In this document: positions 7,679 through 20,617 of the stretch, one piece after another | How the letters are laid out: the number at the start of each line of letters is the position of its first letter | Position numbering within the stretch: the stretch's first letter is position 1 | From: Nocardioides kribbensis | GTDB taxonomy: Bacteria; Actinomycetota; Actinomycetes; Propionibacteriales; Nocardioidaceae | NCBI RefSeq assembly: GCF_015070375.1 | Contig: NZ_JADCLL010000005.1 | Span: forward strand, 248,001-312,000 | Length of the DNA: 64,000 nt | Direction: 5' to 3' | Translations under genes and position numbers: made by a program | Notes under the pieces: generated by a model | Database searches by the model: none | Seen by the model: only the letters and a program-made list of their open reading frames with translations | Told to the model about the DNA's origin: nothing

Positions 7679-8050
7679 TCAGAGCTGCGGACGGAAGCGG
7701 CGTCCCCGCACGGCCTCCTCCACCAGCCCCACGGCGCGCCGCGCCCCGGCCAGGCGGGCGTCCTCCCGCAGCCAGGTGTCGACGACGGCGTCGACGACCT
7801 CCGGCTCGACCAGCCCGCGCAGCTCGGCGCGGGCCTCGCTCAGACCCCGGCGGCACGCCAGCTGACCCGCCTCGACGTGGAGCACCGCGAAGCGTGCCAG
7901 CACCACGAGGTGGCGACGCAGCACGGGGTAGGAGCGGTAGTCGGGCGGGCACAGGTCGAGCAGCCAGGCCTCGGCACTGGCCTCCCACTCGGGCGCCCCC
8001 GGGGCGCGCACCTCGGCGGGCCAGCCGGGCGGGGCGACGGGAGCACTCAC
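7679..8050 (-). CDS. Conserved actinobacterial small protein under a LexA box
   Basis: A predicted all-helical soluble protein of 123 residues with no signal or membrane segment. Its regions EWEASAEAWLLDLCPPDYR, YPVLRRHLVVLARF and VEEAVRGRRFRPQL look like a conserved actinobacterial family of unknown function (recalled, not searched). GTG 8050 is chosen because a perfect LexA site ends 23 bp before it. A start upstream at about 8080 would place coding sequence over the operator. The SOS box implies induction after DNA damage. No biochemical role can be read from the sequence. Confidence 0.75.
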   Translation of the reverse strand: MSAPVAPPGWPAEVRAPGAPEWEASAEAWLLDLCPPDYRSYPVLRRHLVVLARFAVLHVEAGQLACRRGLSEARAELRGLVEPEVVDAVVDTWLREDARLAGARRAVGLVEEAVRGRRFRPQL

Positions 8051-8072
8051 GGCGCCCACCCTACTCCACTGA

Positions 8073-8088
8073 TCGAACATCTGTTCGA
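8073..8088 (-). promoter_or_regulatory. LexA (SOS) box
   Basis: TCGAAC-ATCT-GTTCGA matches the actinobacterial LexA consensus TCGAAC-N4-GTTCGA in all 12 positions. Symmetry extends outward to a 13-bp inverted repeat (8066-8093). It is placed to block the promoter of the gene starting at 8050. No plus-strand gene starts nearby. Confidence 0.85.
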
Positions 8089-8156
8089 TCAGTGCGCGAC
8101 CTGTCGGCCGGGCTCCGGCTCCGGCGAGAAGCTGACCCCGGCCGGCGCGACCGACC

Positions 8157-8564
8157 TCAGGACCCGAGGAGCGCCACGTGGACGAACAGCCAGGTCGCGT
8201 CAAGGAGTAGGACGAGCAGCGTGCCCGCCAGCAGCCCGAAGCCCAGGCGCCGCCACTCCGTGAGGCAGAGGCAGACGAGCGCCGCCGCGGAGGAGACGGC
8301 GAGGAAGAGGCAGACCGGATCGGACCACAGCTCGAGGTCGTAGGCCACCCCGTCGTAGCCGACCTCGAGCACCGCGGCGGCCCAGAAGGCGACCGCGACG
8401 ACGAGGTTGACCCCCACCGCGGCCACCAGGCCGACCCGCAGGTCGCGCGGCGCACCGCCGGCGCGGCGCAGGTCGGCCGCGCTCCGGTCGGCGGCGCTCT
8501 TCTCGGACGCGGTCCGGTACGACGAGCTCCGACCGGAGGGGCCCGGGGCGGCGGGACGAGGCAC
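8157..8564 (-). CDS. Small membrane protein of unknown function
   Basis: About 135 residues. A charged, Arg/Ser-rich N-terminus of about 45 residues is followed by three or four hydrophobic segments (VGLVAAVGVNLVVAVAFWAA; CLFLAVSSAAALVCLCL; LLAGTLLVLLLDATWLFVHV). No family is recognised. GTG 8564 is the tentative start; GTG 8603 would add 13 residues and neither has a strong ribosome binding site. It lies upstream of the LexA-controlled gene on the same strand, but the operator sits between them. Confidence 0.55.
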   Translation of the reverse strand: MPRPAAPGPSGRSSSYRTASEKSAADRSAADLRRAGGAPRDLRVGLVAAVGVNLVVAVAFWAAAVLEVGYDGVAYDLELWSDPVCLFLAVSSAAALVCLCLTEWRRLGFGLLAGTLLVLLLDATWLFVHVALLGS

Positions 8565-8655
8565 CGTCCCATCGTGCCCGACTCCGGGCGCCTGCGCTCG
8601 CACCCCTGCCGTGGGCGAGGCTCAGACCCGGCCTGCGCCGGGTGCCTCTTCCCGC

Positions 8656-9279
8656 TTACCGGCCCTCCGACCGGCCGCCCGGCTCGGACTCCGGCTCGGA
8701 CTCCAGCTCAGCCAGGAGCGGGTCGCGCAGCCCCACGCAGTCGAGCTCCCAGAAGGCGTCGCGGTAGACCAGCGGCCCGGTCAGCGTGCCGTCGTGGGTC
8801 GAGAGCAGGGCGACCTGGAAGGCGGCGTGCGGGATGCGGGGCGAGGGTCGCTCGAAGCCGTGGTCGCCGGCCGGGGCGAAGCCACGCGCGGAGTAGTAGG
8901 CCGGCGATCCCTCCAGGAACACCGCCGGCCACCCGTCGGCCTCGGCGGCGTCGAGCGCGGCCGCGAGCAGCGCGCCGCCCACGCCGGCGCGCTGGTGGTC
9001 GGGCGCGACCGACAGCGGGCTGAGCACCAGCACCTGGCGCAGCCGCTCACGCGTGTCGACCCAGCACTGGGTGAGCATCACGTGGCCGACGACGGCGCCG
9101 CCGACCTCGGCGACCAGGCCCAGCGCCACCGCCCGCGAGGCCTCCAGCCGCTCCACCAGGCGGGCGACGACCTCGCCCTCCTCGCCGAAGGCGGCGGTCA
9201 CGACCCGGGTGATCGACTCCCGGTCCTGGGGGTGCACCGGGCGCACGACCAGGTCGCGCCCGCCCGGGCCCGCGCTCAC
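8656..9279 (-). CDS. GNAT-family N-acetyltransferase
   Basis: A 207-residue acetyl-CoA-dependent acyltransferase. The core runs from VRPVHPQDRESI through VLVLSPLSVAPDHQRAGVGG (motif A, with Q-R-x-G-V-G for CoA pyrophosphate binding) to FLEGSPAYYSARGFAPAG. This last part resembles the YhbS-type subgroup, which ends with an FxE/D-x-x-x-VG region (FWELDCVGL). GTG 9279 overlaps the stop of the YjbQ gene by 4 bp, so they are co-translated. The substrate is not predictable. Confidence 0.85.
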   Translation of the reverse strand: MSAGPGGRDLVVRPVHPQDRESITRVVTAAFGEEGEVVARLVERLEASRAVALGLVAEVGGAVVGHVMLTQCWVDTRERLRQVLVLSPLSVAPDHQRAGVGGALLAAALDAAEADGWPAVFLEGSPAYYSARGFAPAGDHGFERPSPRIPHAAFQVALLSTHDGTLTGPLVYRDAFWELDCVGLRDPLLAELESEPESEPGGRSEGR

Positions 9280-9683
9280 GCCGCCCCCAGGAAGCTCAGC
9301 CGCACCTGGCGCTCGGGGTTGTCGACGTTGAGGTCGACCAGGCAGATGCTCTGCCACGTGCCGAGGGCCAGCCGACCCTCCAGCACGGGCACCGTGGCGT
9401 ACGGCGGCACCAGCGCAGGCATCACGTGGGACCGGCCGTGGCCCGGCGAGCCGTGACGGTGGCGCCACCGGTCGTCGGCCGGCAGCAGGTCGGATAGCGC
9501 GGCGAGCAGATCGTCGTCGCTGCCGGCGCCGGTCTCGAGGATCGCGATGCCCGCGGTGGCGTGGGGCACGAAGACGTGCACGAGCCCACTGCCGCGGCCG
9601 GCGCAGAAGTCGGCCACCTCGGCGGTGAGGTCGAGCACGCGCTCGCGGTCACCGGTGTGGAAGGTCCGGGTCTCTGAGTCCAT
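9276..9683 (-). CDS. YjbQ/UPF0047 family protein
   Basis: A 135-residue soluble protein of the UPF0047 family, which in E. coli (YjbQ) shows thiamine-phosphate synthase side activity. The hallmarks are FVPHATAGIAI and the histidine-rich HRHGSPGHGRSHVMPAL, whose His residues bind metal in solved structures. GTWQSICLVDLN is the conserved end. ATG 9683. It heads a two-gene unit with the GNAT protein. The physiological role is uncertain. Confidence 0.9.
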   Translation of the reverse strand: MDSETRTFHTGDRERVLDLTAEVADFCAGRGSGLVHVFVPHATAGIAILETGAGSDDDLLAALSDLLPADDRWRHRHGSPGHGRSHVMPALVPPYATVPVLEGRLALGTWQSICLVDLNVDNPERQVRLSFLGAA

Positions 9684-9752
9684 GGCGCCGATCGTGCCAG
9701 CCGGGTGCTGCCCCGACCCACACCCCGCCGGTCGACTCCCCGCGGCGGGTCC

Positions 9753-11678
<1,926 letters not shown>

Positions 11679-11760
11679 GCCGGCGAGGGTAGCGCCGCGC
11701 TCCGACACCGCAGCCGGGACCGGGCGCTGGGGCGGCCGGGCGCGGAGGGGCCCGCCGGCC

Positions 11761-12477
11761 TCAGACCGGGGTGCCGGCCCCGGCGGCGTCGGCCGGGTCG
11801 ATGCCGCCCTCGCAGGAGGCGCCGAACTCCGGGGCGGTCTCGCCGTGGCCGAACTCCTGCAGGAACATCGCCAGGCGCGGGTCGTCGGCGCCCTCGAGCT
11901 CCAGCTGCACGCCCCACACGGTGACGACCACCGGGGCGGCCTGGCCCTCCCAGGGCGAGAGGATCCCGTTGGCGGGCAGCGCGTCGGCGAGGGCGGCGAC
12001 GTCGTCGGCGGGCAGGCCGGGCTCGTAGGTGAGCACCACCGTGCCGTGCTCGAGGTCGTGCACGAGGTTCTCCGCCGGGACCTGGGTGTCGTAGGCGCCG
12101 CAGTCGAGCCACTCCTGGGCGTGCGGGCCGCCGACGGGCGGCGACTGCGGGTAGTCCACCGACCCCTCGACGTGGTCGCGGCGCAGGTCGGCGTACTGCT
12201 CGATGGCCGCGAGCGTCGCCTGCTGCTCGACCGGCTCCTCCGAGCGGGTCACGAGGATCGGCACGACCACGGCCGCGGCGACCACCGCGACGGCGCCGAC
12301 CAGGGCCAGCACGAGCCGGGTCGTGCGTCGCGGCGCGGGCGGAGGGGGGCCCTCCGGGCCGACCGGGTACGGCGACCAGCCCGGCGGCGCCTGCGGGGGC
12401 GGGCCGGCCGGCGGCGGACCCGGCGGACCCGGCGGCGGACCGGCCGGGGGCGGGCCCGGCGGCGGGAGGCTGCTCAT
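11761..12477 (-). CDS. DUF3105 membrane-anchored protein
   Basis: A 238-residue protein with a Pro/Gly-rich cytoplasmic N-terminus (residues 1-45), one membrane anchor (LVLALVGAVAVVAAAVVVPI) and an extracytoplasmic DUF3105 domain. The signature runs from YPQSPPVGGPH through CGAYDTQVPAENLVHDLEHG, with conserved His and Cys. The ATG overlaps the stop of the thiamine-binding gene by one base. The function of the family is unknown; the conserved His/Cys suggest metal binding or a redox role (inference). Confidence 0.88.
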   Translation of the reverse strand: MSSLPPPGPPPAGPPPGPPGPPPAGPPPQAPPGWSPYPVGPEGPPPPAPRRTTRLVLALVGAVAVVAAAVVVPILVTRSEEPVEQQATLAAIEQYADLRRDHVEGSVDYPQSPPVGGPHAQEWLDCGAYDTQVPAENLVHDLEHGTVVLTYEPGLPADDVAALADALPANGILSPWEGQAAPVVVTVWGVQLELEGADDPRLAMFLQEFGHGETAPEFGASCEGGIDPADAAGAGTPV

Positions 12478-12776
12478 CAGCCCTCGAGGATCCGCTCGAC
12501 GCGCTCGACCTTCGCGCTGAGCTGACCCTCCCACCCGGGGCGGATGTCGGCCTTGAGCACGAGCCCGACGCGCGGGGAGACAGCGGCGACGACGTCGACG
12601 GCCCGCTTGACCACGGCCATCACCTCGTCCCACTCCCCCTCGATGTTGGTGAACATCGCGTTGGTCTCGCACGGCAGCCCCGACTCGCGCACGACGCGCA
12701 CGGCGGCCGCGACGGCCTCCGAGACGCCGCCGGTGTCGTCGCCGCTGGTGGGAGTGATGCTGAAGGCCACGATCAT
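12477..12776 (-). CDS. MTH1187/YkoF-type thiamine-binding protein
   Basis: A 99-residue ferredoxin-fold protein of the MTH1187 (DUF77) family. Family features are the beta start MIVAFSITPTS, the helix VSEAVAAAVRVV, TNAMFTNIEGEWDEV and the end VLKADIRPG. Relatives bind thiamine or related pyrimidines. It is first in a two-gene unit with the DUF3105 protein. No thiamine riboswitch was seen upstream. Confidence 0.85.
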   Translation of the reverse strand: MIVAFSITPTSGDDTGGVSEAVAAAVRVVRESGLPCETNAMFTNIEGEWDEVMAVVKRAVDVVAAVSPRVGLVLKADIRPGWEGQLSAKVERVERILEG

Positions 12777-12857
12777 GGGCCCACCGTAGCCGCGCCGCCG
12801 TCCTCGACCGTGAGCACCGCCCGGGAGCGGCCCTGCCGACGGGCTCGGCGGGTGGGG

Positions 12858-13295
12858 TCAGCAGGCGACCCTGACGACCTGCCTCTGGCCCACTCCCTGC
12901 TCGTCGACGGCGACCCACCACACGCGCACGGGGCCCTCGAGGCCGATCCCGGTGGGCGGGAGGCAGGTCGGCCGACCACCCTGGTGGAAGGCACCGCGAC
13001 GGTCGGTCCAGGCGACGTCGCGCGGCACGGAGACGGTCCACCCGTCCTCGAGCTCGCAGCTGATAGTGCCCTGCGCCGACAGGCAGCTGACGTCCTCCTC
13101 CACGACCCGGGCGTCACGACCCACGGCGAAGCCGAGCCCCGCCGCGACCACCACCAGCGCGCCCGTCGCGAGCAGCCGGCGTCGCGCCGAGCCCGGCGTG
13201 CGGGGCCCAGCGGCGGACCCAGCGGTCGCGGACGGCGCCGCGGGCTGCGGGACGGACTGCGGGGACTGCGGGACGCCGGGGCCGGGTCTGCTCAC
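12858..13295 (-). CDS. Membrane-anchored protein of unknown function
   Basis: About 145 residues. A Pro/Ser-rich cytoplasmic stretch is followed by one membrane anchor (RLLATGALVVVAAGLGFAV) and a small extracytoplasmic domain with four cysteines (SCLS, SCEL, TCLP, VAC) that may form two disulfides. GTG 13295 is preferred; a CACACT box precedes it by a few bases. An in-frame ATG at 13349 is possible. No family is recognised. Confidence 0.6.
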   Translation of the reverse strand: MSRPGPGVPQSPQSVPQPAAPSATAGSAAGPRTPGSARRRLLATGALVVVAAGLGFAVGRDARVVEEDVSCLSAQGTISCELEDGWTVSVPRDVAWTDRRGAFHQGGRPTCLPPTGIGLEGPVRVWWVAVDEQGVGQRQVVRVAC

Positions 13296-13368
13296 GACGG
13301 CAGTGTGCCAGGCCGGGGCGTCGGTGACGGGCTGCTCCTCCGGCCGCACCGGTCGCCCTCCGCTCGCC

Positions 13369-13851
13369 TCACGGCACCGCCGGGGCCGGCAGCGCCTCGC
13401 GCAGGCGGGCCAGGCCGTCGCGGGCCTGGGACTTCACCGTGCCGACCGAGACGCCGAGCAGCTCGGCGGTCTGGCGCTCGGTGAGGTCGTCGAAGTAGCG
13501 CAGCACCACCACGGCGCGCTGCCGCGGCGCCAGGGCCTGCAGGGCCGCCCGCAGCACCAGGGCCTGGTCGTGCGCGCCGACGGGGTCGTGGCCCACCTCG
13601 GGCAGCCGGTCGGTGGACACCTCCCGCCACCGACGCCGTCGCCACCGCGAGACGTTCTCGTTGACCAGGATGCGGCGCACGTAGGGCTCGGGGTCGTCCT
13701 CGATCCTGCGCCACGCGCCGCTGGCCTTGACCAGCGCGACCTGCACGAGGTCCTCGGCGTCGTCGGCGTCACCGGTGAGCAGGTAGGCCGTGCGCAGCAG
13801 CGCACCGCGGCGGGCCAGCACGTAGGAGGTGAAGCTGTCAGGGGCGGACAC
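13369..13851 (-). CDS. SigE-family ECF sigma factor
   Basis: A 160-residue sigma-70 factor with only regions 2 and 4. Region 2 contains RTAYLLTGDADDAEDLVQ, and region 4 contains RYFDDLTERQTAELLGVSVGTVKS. This is the actinobacterial SigE-type ECF group, usually encoded with a membrane anti-sigma-like protein. That partner is the upstream gene, with a 14-bp overlap (stop 13838, this ATG 13851), so translation is coupled. Confidence 0.9.
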   Translation of the reverse strand: MSAPDSFTSYVLARRGALLRTAYLLTGDADDAEDLVQVALVKASGAWRRIEDDPEPYVRRILVNENVSRWRRRRWREVSTDRLPEVGHDPVGAHDQALVLRAALQALAPRQRAVVVLRYFDDLTERQTAELLGVSVGTVKSQARDGLARLREALPAPAVP

Positions 13852-15205
13852 GTCGCCTCCACAGCCCCACGCCGGCCGCGCCGAGCAGCACCACGACGAC
13901 GCCGAGCGCGGCGACCGCCCGCGGGTCGAGGGGGTCGGGCGGCGCGACGACGTCGCGCTCGGGCGCCGACCAGACGCCCTGGGCGAACGAGACCTGCGCC
14001 GACGCGACCTGCAGCTCCGCGCGGCTGACCACCTCCGTCTCGCCCGTCGCGACGTCGACGGAGACGAAGGCGGTCTCGAGGTCGCTCGCCGCGAGCACGA
14101 CGTGGGTCTCGTCGCGCCATCCCACGGGCGTCAGGGTCTCGGGGGCGTAGCCCTCCACCCGCAGCGGCCGCACCGTGAGGCGTCCGTCTCCCGCCGGGGT
14201 CGCCAGCACCGGCTCGGTGGGCCGGTCGGCGAACCGCCCGGTGCCGCGGGCGTAGGCGGTGGTCACGACGGTGCGACCCTCGGAGGAGGCGAACGCCGCC
14301 CCGAGGAGCTGCCGGTCGCCCCGGAGGACCTCCCGGGCGCCGGGGCCCGGGAAGCGCACCACCCTCCGCCCGGAGGTCGCCACCAACGAGCCGCTGTCGG
14401 CGGCGCCCATCCCCGGCACGTAGGCCGGACGGTCCGCGACCCCCAGGCTGATGCTGGTGCCGTTGGACAGGTCCCAGGCCGCCGCGCGCAGGAAGGAGGA
14501 CGTGCTCCCCGCGGCGCTCCCGACGTCGGTGAAGGCGAAGGTCGACCACCACAGCGTGTCGCCGGCCCAGGCCAGGCCCTCGGGCTGGAGCCCGTGCTCG
14601 CTCACCACCTCGCGCCGCTGGACCTCCCCGGTCGTCGTGTCCATCACCGCCAGCCCCGTGACCGGCGCGTCGGTGCCCGAGGCCGCGGGGTCGACGGGCG
14701 CACCCGTGATCGCACCGCCGCTGGTCCACCAGGCCAGCCACCGACCGTCCGCCGACAGCGCGGTGGTGAGGTCGCCGTGCGCGGCGTCGACGAGCGGGAG
14801 GAACGCGTACTCCCCCGTCGCCGACACCCCGACCAGCCCCGGTCGGCTGCCGAGCCAGCCGGCGTCGCTCCACGGCACGGTGGCCACGAGGGGGCCCGTC
14901 GGCGCCTCGGCGGCGGGCAGCCAGTCGTTCGGCGTGAAGAAGGTGTCGGGCAGCCGCAGCCCGCCGCCGAACCCCGCATCGACCGCACCCGCCGGCTGGA
15001 CCTCGGCGCGCCCCCGGTCCCAGGCCAGCCCGCCCAGGGCGGCCAGCAGCACCAGCACCGCCGCCACGCCCGCAGCACCCACCGCACGGCGCCGACGCCG
15101 GTACGCCGCGCCGCGCGCCCACAGCTCGTCGGGGGCGGGGGGCGGGCCGCTCGGGTCGGCCCGGTCGGCGAGCAGGCTCATCGTCTCGCGCAGGTCGTCG
15201 CTCAT
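13838..15205 (-). CDS. Membrane-anchored beta-propeller-like partner of the sigma factor
   Basis: A 455-residue protein. A short cytoplasmic N-terminus (residues 1-40, PDELWARGAAYRRRRR) is followed by one membrane segment and a large extracytoplasmic domain with repeated LSADGRWLAWW-like and VVTTAYARG-like blades typical of TolB/WD-type propellers. A second hydrophobic segment (ALGVVVVLLGAAGVGLW) sits near the C-terminus. It lies directly upstream of a SigE-type sigma gene and overlaps it, so it is probably the cognate anti-sigma or sensor. I see no ZAS zinc motif. GGAAGGA precedes the ATG. Confidence 0.7.
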   Translation of the reverse strand: MSDDLRETMSLLADRADPSGPPPAPDELWARGAAYRRRRRAVGAAGVAAVLVLLAALGGLAWDRGRAEVQPAGAVDAGFGGGLRLPDTFFTPNDWLPAAEAPTGPLVATVPWSDAGWLGSRPGLVGVSATGEYAFLPLVDAAHGDLTTALSADGRWLAWWTSGGAITGAPVDPAASGTDAPVTGLAVMDTTTGEVQRREVVSEHGLQPEGLAWAGDTLWWSTFAFTDVGSAAGSTSSFLRAAAWDLSNGTSISLGVADRPAYVPGMGAADSGSLVATSGRRVVRFPGPGAREVLRGDRQLLGAAFASSEGRTVVTTAYARGTGRFADRPTEPVLATPAGDGRLTVRPLRVEGYAPETLTPVGWRDETHVVLAASDLETAFVSVDVATGETEVVSRAELQVASAQVSFAQGVWSAPERDVVAPPDPLDPRAVAALGVVVVLLGAAGVGLWRRRVRP

Positions 15206-15318
15206 GGGTGGGGGTCCTTCCTGTCCTCATCCACCCACACGTCGCGAGCCCCGGGAAGGGAGGGGCCCGGCGGCGGACTTCCTCCAGCCGCGGGCGCCCG
15301 AGGCTCGCCGGCCCTCGG

Positions 15319-16050
15319 TCAGGAGGCCCGGCCCGACCCGTCGGCACGAGCGGCACCGGCGCCCGTGCGCCCCACCGGAGCCGGCAGCACAGCGCGGCCG
15401 ACGACGAGCAGCCACGCGCCGGCGTAGCCGACGCTGGTGACGACGTCGGTGACGTGGTGGGCGCCCTGGTAGAGCCGTGCGGCCAGCACGAGCACCGGCA
15501 CGAGGAGGATCGCCAGCGCCCACGGGCGCGCGGCGGCGGAGTAGGCGAGGGCGAGCAGGGCCAGGGCGCCGTACGCCGTGACCGCGGTGCCGACGTGGCC
15601 CGACGGGAAGCTGTGGTCGGGCACGAGCCCCGGGTCGAGGATCCGCACCGGGGGCCGGTCGCGCGAGATCAGGTGGGTGCCGACGGCGTAGATCCCGCCG
15701 GTGCCGGCGACGACGAGCGCCACGAAGACCAGCGGGCGCCAGGTGCGACGCCAGGCGGCGAAGGCCAGCGCCGAGAGCGCCGCGACGGCCATGCCGACCG
15801 GGGTGTCGGCCAGCAGGGTGCCGACGTCGGCCACCTCCCCCAGCCCCGGGGTGCGCTCGTCGGCGATGCCGCGCGAGACGTCGTCGTCCCACCCGCCCAC
15901 CGAGGAGGCGAGCGTGTGGGTGAGCAGCCAGCCGACGCTGAGCACCACGGCGACCAGCACCACCCAGGTCAGGACGAGGCGGCCGGCGGTGGCCAGCAGG
16001 GCCCGGGCGCGCGACGCGGGCTCGGCCGGGGTGGTCGTGGTGGAGGGCAT
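15319..16050 (-). CDS. PAP2-superfamily membrane phosphatase
   Basis: A 243-residue membrane protein with the three PAP2 motifs: SRDRPP, SFPSGHVGTA with the general-base histidine, and RLYQGAHHVTDV with the nucleophilic histidine. About six membrane segments place the active site outside. Typical substrates are phosphatidic acid, undecaprenyl pyrophosphate or related lipid phosphates; which one cannot be told. ATG 16050; it is divergent from the hydrolase at 16153. Confidence 0.88.
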   Translation of the reverse strand: MPSTTTTPAEPASRARALLATAGRLVLTWVVLVAVVLSVGWLLTHTLASSVGGWDDDVSRGIADERTPGLGEVADVGTLLADTPVGMAVAALSALAFAAWRRTWRPLVFVALVVAGTGGIYAVGTHLISRDRPPVRILDPGLVPDHSFPSGHVGTAVTAYGALALLALAYSAAARPWALAILLVPVLVLAARLYQGAHHVTDVVTSVGYAGAWLLVVGRAVLPAPVGRTGAGAARADGSGRAS

Positions 16051-16152
16051 CGGGCCAGTCTGGTGCACCCGGCGCCCGGGGGCCCCGCTCCGCCGCGCCG
16101 ACGGAGGTGCTCGCCCGGCACGTCGAGGTGGCGGCGGGAGCAGACTGGGCCC

Positions 16153-17403
16153 GTGACCCCCCAGCGCACGACCTTCCCCGACGGCACGACCACCCTCGAG
16201 CACGAGCTGGAGGTGCCGCTCGACCACGCCGACCCCTCGCGGGGCACCCTCACGGTCTTCGCCCGCGAGGTCGTCGCGCCGGGCGGCGAGCAGCGGCCCC
16301 ACCTGGTCTTCCTCCAGGGCGGTCCGGGCTCGGAGGCGACCCGGCCCACCTTCGGCCCCACCGCGCCCGGCTGGGTGGCGCACGCCCTGCGCCACTTCCG
16401 GGTCGTGCTGCTCGACCAGCGCGGCACGGGCCGCTCCACGCCGATCGGCGAGCCCGCCGACCTCGGCGCCACCCCGCAGGAGCAGGCCGACCGGCTCGCG
16501 CTCTTCCGCGCCGACGCGATCGTCGCCGACGCCGAGCTGCTGCGTGCCCACCTCGGCGTGGAGCGCTGGTCGGTCCTCGGGCAGTCCTTCGGCGGCTTCT
16601 GCCTGCTGCACTACCTCACCGTGGCGCCGGGGTCGCTGGCCGCGGGCTACTTCACCGGCGGGCTGCCGCCGGTCGCCCGCCCGGTCGACGACGTCTACGC
16701 CGCGACCTACCCGACCGTCCTGGAGCGCAACCGGCTCTTCCACGAGCGCTACCCCGCCGACCGCGACCGTGTGCGACGCGTGCACGACCTGGCTGCCGAG
16801 GGCCGCATCGTCCTGCCCGGCGGCGACCGGCTGACCCCCGTCCGCCTCCGCAACGCCGGCAGCGTGCTCGGCATGTCCTACGGCGCGGAGACGATGCACC
16901 ACCTGCTGGAGCTCGACCCGCTCTCCCGCGCCTTCCGCCACGACCTGGCCCACCTCGTGCCGTGGGGCGGTCGCAACCCGCTCTACACGCTGCTCCAGGA
17001 GTCCTGCTACGCCGACGGCACCACGACGGGCTGGGCCGCGGCGCGCACCCTGCCCGAGGAGTTCCGCGCGGACCCGACGCTCTTCGTCGGCGAGCACGTC
17101 TTCCCCGAGACGATCGCCGACGACTCCGAGCTGGCGCCGCTGGCCGGGGCCGCCGACCTGCTGGCCCACCGCGCCTGGCCGCGGCTCTACGACGCCGACG
17201 CGCTGGGCGAGGTCGACGTGCCCTGCGCGGCCGCGGTCTACGCCCGTGACCCCTACGTCGACGCGACGCTGTCGCTGGAGACCGCCGCCCTGGTGCCGAC
17301 GCTGAGCACCTGGGTCACCGACGAGCACGAGCACGACGGCCTGCGCACCTCCCCCGAGGTCGTCCTCGACCACCTCTTCGCCCTGATGCCGCCTCCGCGG
17401 TGA
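16153..17403 (+). CDS. Alpha/beta-fold hydrolase, proline iminopeptidase-like
   Basis: A 416-residue cytoplasmic S33-type hydrolase. The oxyanion region is FLQGGPGSEA, DQRGTGRST follows, and the nucleophile elbow is GQSFGG (Ser). The catalytic His is in DEHEHDG near the C-terminus. The GGPG motif is diagnostic of prolyl aminopeptidases and tricorn-interacting F1-type enzymes, releasing N-terminal residues from peptides. GTG 16153 lies shortly after CAGACT with no ribosome binding site, consistent with a leaderless message. Confidence 0.88.
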   Translation: MTPQRTTFPDGTTTLEHELEVPLDHADPSRGTLTVFAREVVAPGGEQRPHLVFLQGGPGSEATRPTFGPTAPGWVAHALRHFRVVLLDQRGTGRSTPIGEPADLGATPQEQADRLALFRADAIVADAELLRAHLGVERWSVLGQSFGGFCLLHYLTVAPGSLAAGYFTGGLPPVARPVDDVYAATYPTVLERNRLFHERYPADRDRVRRVHDLAAEGRIVLPGGDRLTPVRLRNAGSVLGMSYGAETMHHLLELDPLSRAFRHDLAHLVPWGGRNPLYTLLQESCYADGTTTGWAAARTLPEEFRADPTLFVGEHVFPETIADDSELAPLAGAADLLAHRAWPRLYDADALGEVDVPCAAAVYARDPYVDATLSLETAALVPTLSTWVTDEHEHDGLRTSPEVVLDHLFALMPPPR

Positions 17404-17435
17404 GACGCCCGGCCCCACCCGCACGCGCCCGGACG

Positions 17436-17477
17436 CACCGGTGCCCCGGACCGCAGCTGCGGTCCGGGGCACCGGTG
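17436..17477. terminator. Perfect 42-nt palindrome between convergent genes
   Basis: Two 21-bp arms, each starting or ending with the CACCGGTG block, meet at AGCT with no unpaired loop in the duplex. It lies between the ends of the hydrolase and aconitase genes and is best read as a bidirectional terminator. Confidence 0.85.
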
Positions 17478-17517
17478 GTGGAGCGGGTCGGCCCGTCCTG
17501 GGACGGGCCCGGCTCGG

Positions 17518-20379
<2,862 letters not shown>

Positions 20380-20464
20380 GCGCCTTCATCTCCTCTGGTG
20401 CGACGCGTGCGCGTCGCCGTCTCTGGTTCGCCGCTGCCATCTTGCCGTCGGGACGCACCCCCTC

Positions 20465-20483
20465 AAAAGGAAGGCTGCCCTAA
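20465..20483 (-). promoter_or_regulatory. Possible DtxR/IdeR-like iron box upstream of acnA
   Basis: On the minus strand TTAGGGCAGCCTTCCTTTT matches 13 of 19 positions of the DtxR/IdeR consensus (TWAGGTTAGSCTAACCTWA), with the left half well conserved. A match of this quality can be chance, but the gene encodes an iron-sulfur enzyme. Confidence 0.25.
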
Positions 20484-20511
20484 CACCGAGCGACCGATCA
20501 CCGTCAGTTTG

Positions 20512-20525
20512 TCTTGATATCAAGA
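20512..20525. promoter_or_regulatory. 14-bp palindrome TCTTGATATCAAGA in the acnA/ABC divergent region
   Basis: A perfect palindrome in AT-rich sequence, 133 bp upstream of acnA and 93 bp upstream of the ABC permease. It looks like a dimeric repressor operator. Given its distance from the permease start, control of acnA is more likely. The regulator is unknown. Confidence 0.55.
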
Positions 20526-20617
20526 TACATCATGTCGAGCGATCGCGGTACGCCGCGCCGCGTCGGGCGCGCAGCTCCGTTGCGGCGCGTCGCCGCGGCG
20601 GGTAGGTTCTCGCGCTT

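Noticed and set aside
6300-7988. A 562-codon frame running through the membrane protein and the upstream repeats.
   Set aside because: The upstream half is repeat DNA with no protein-like composition. ATG 7049 begins a normal membrane protein.
8089-8156. Second LexA-controlled promoter reading to the right.
   Set aside because: The box is symmetrical, but no plus-strand gene follows.
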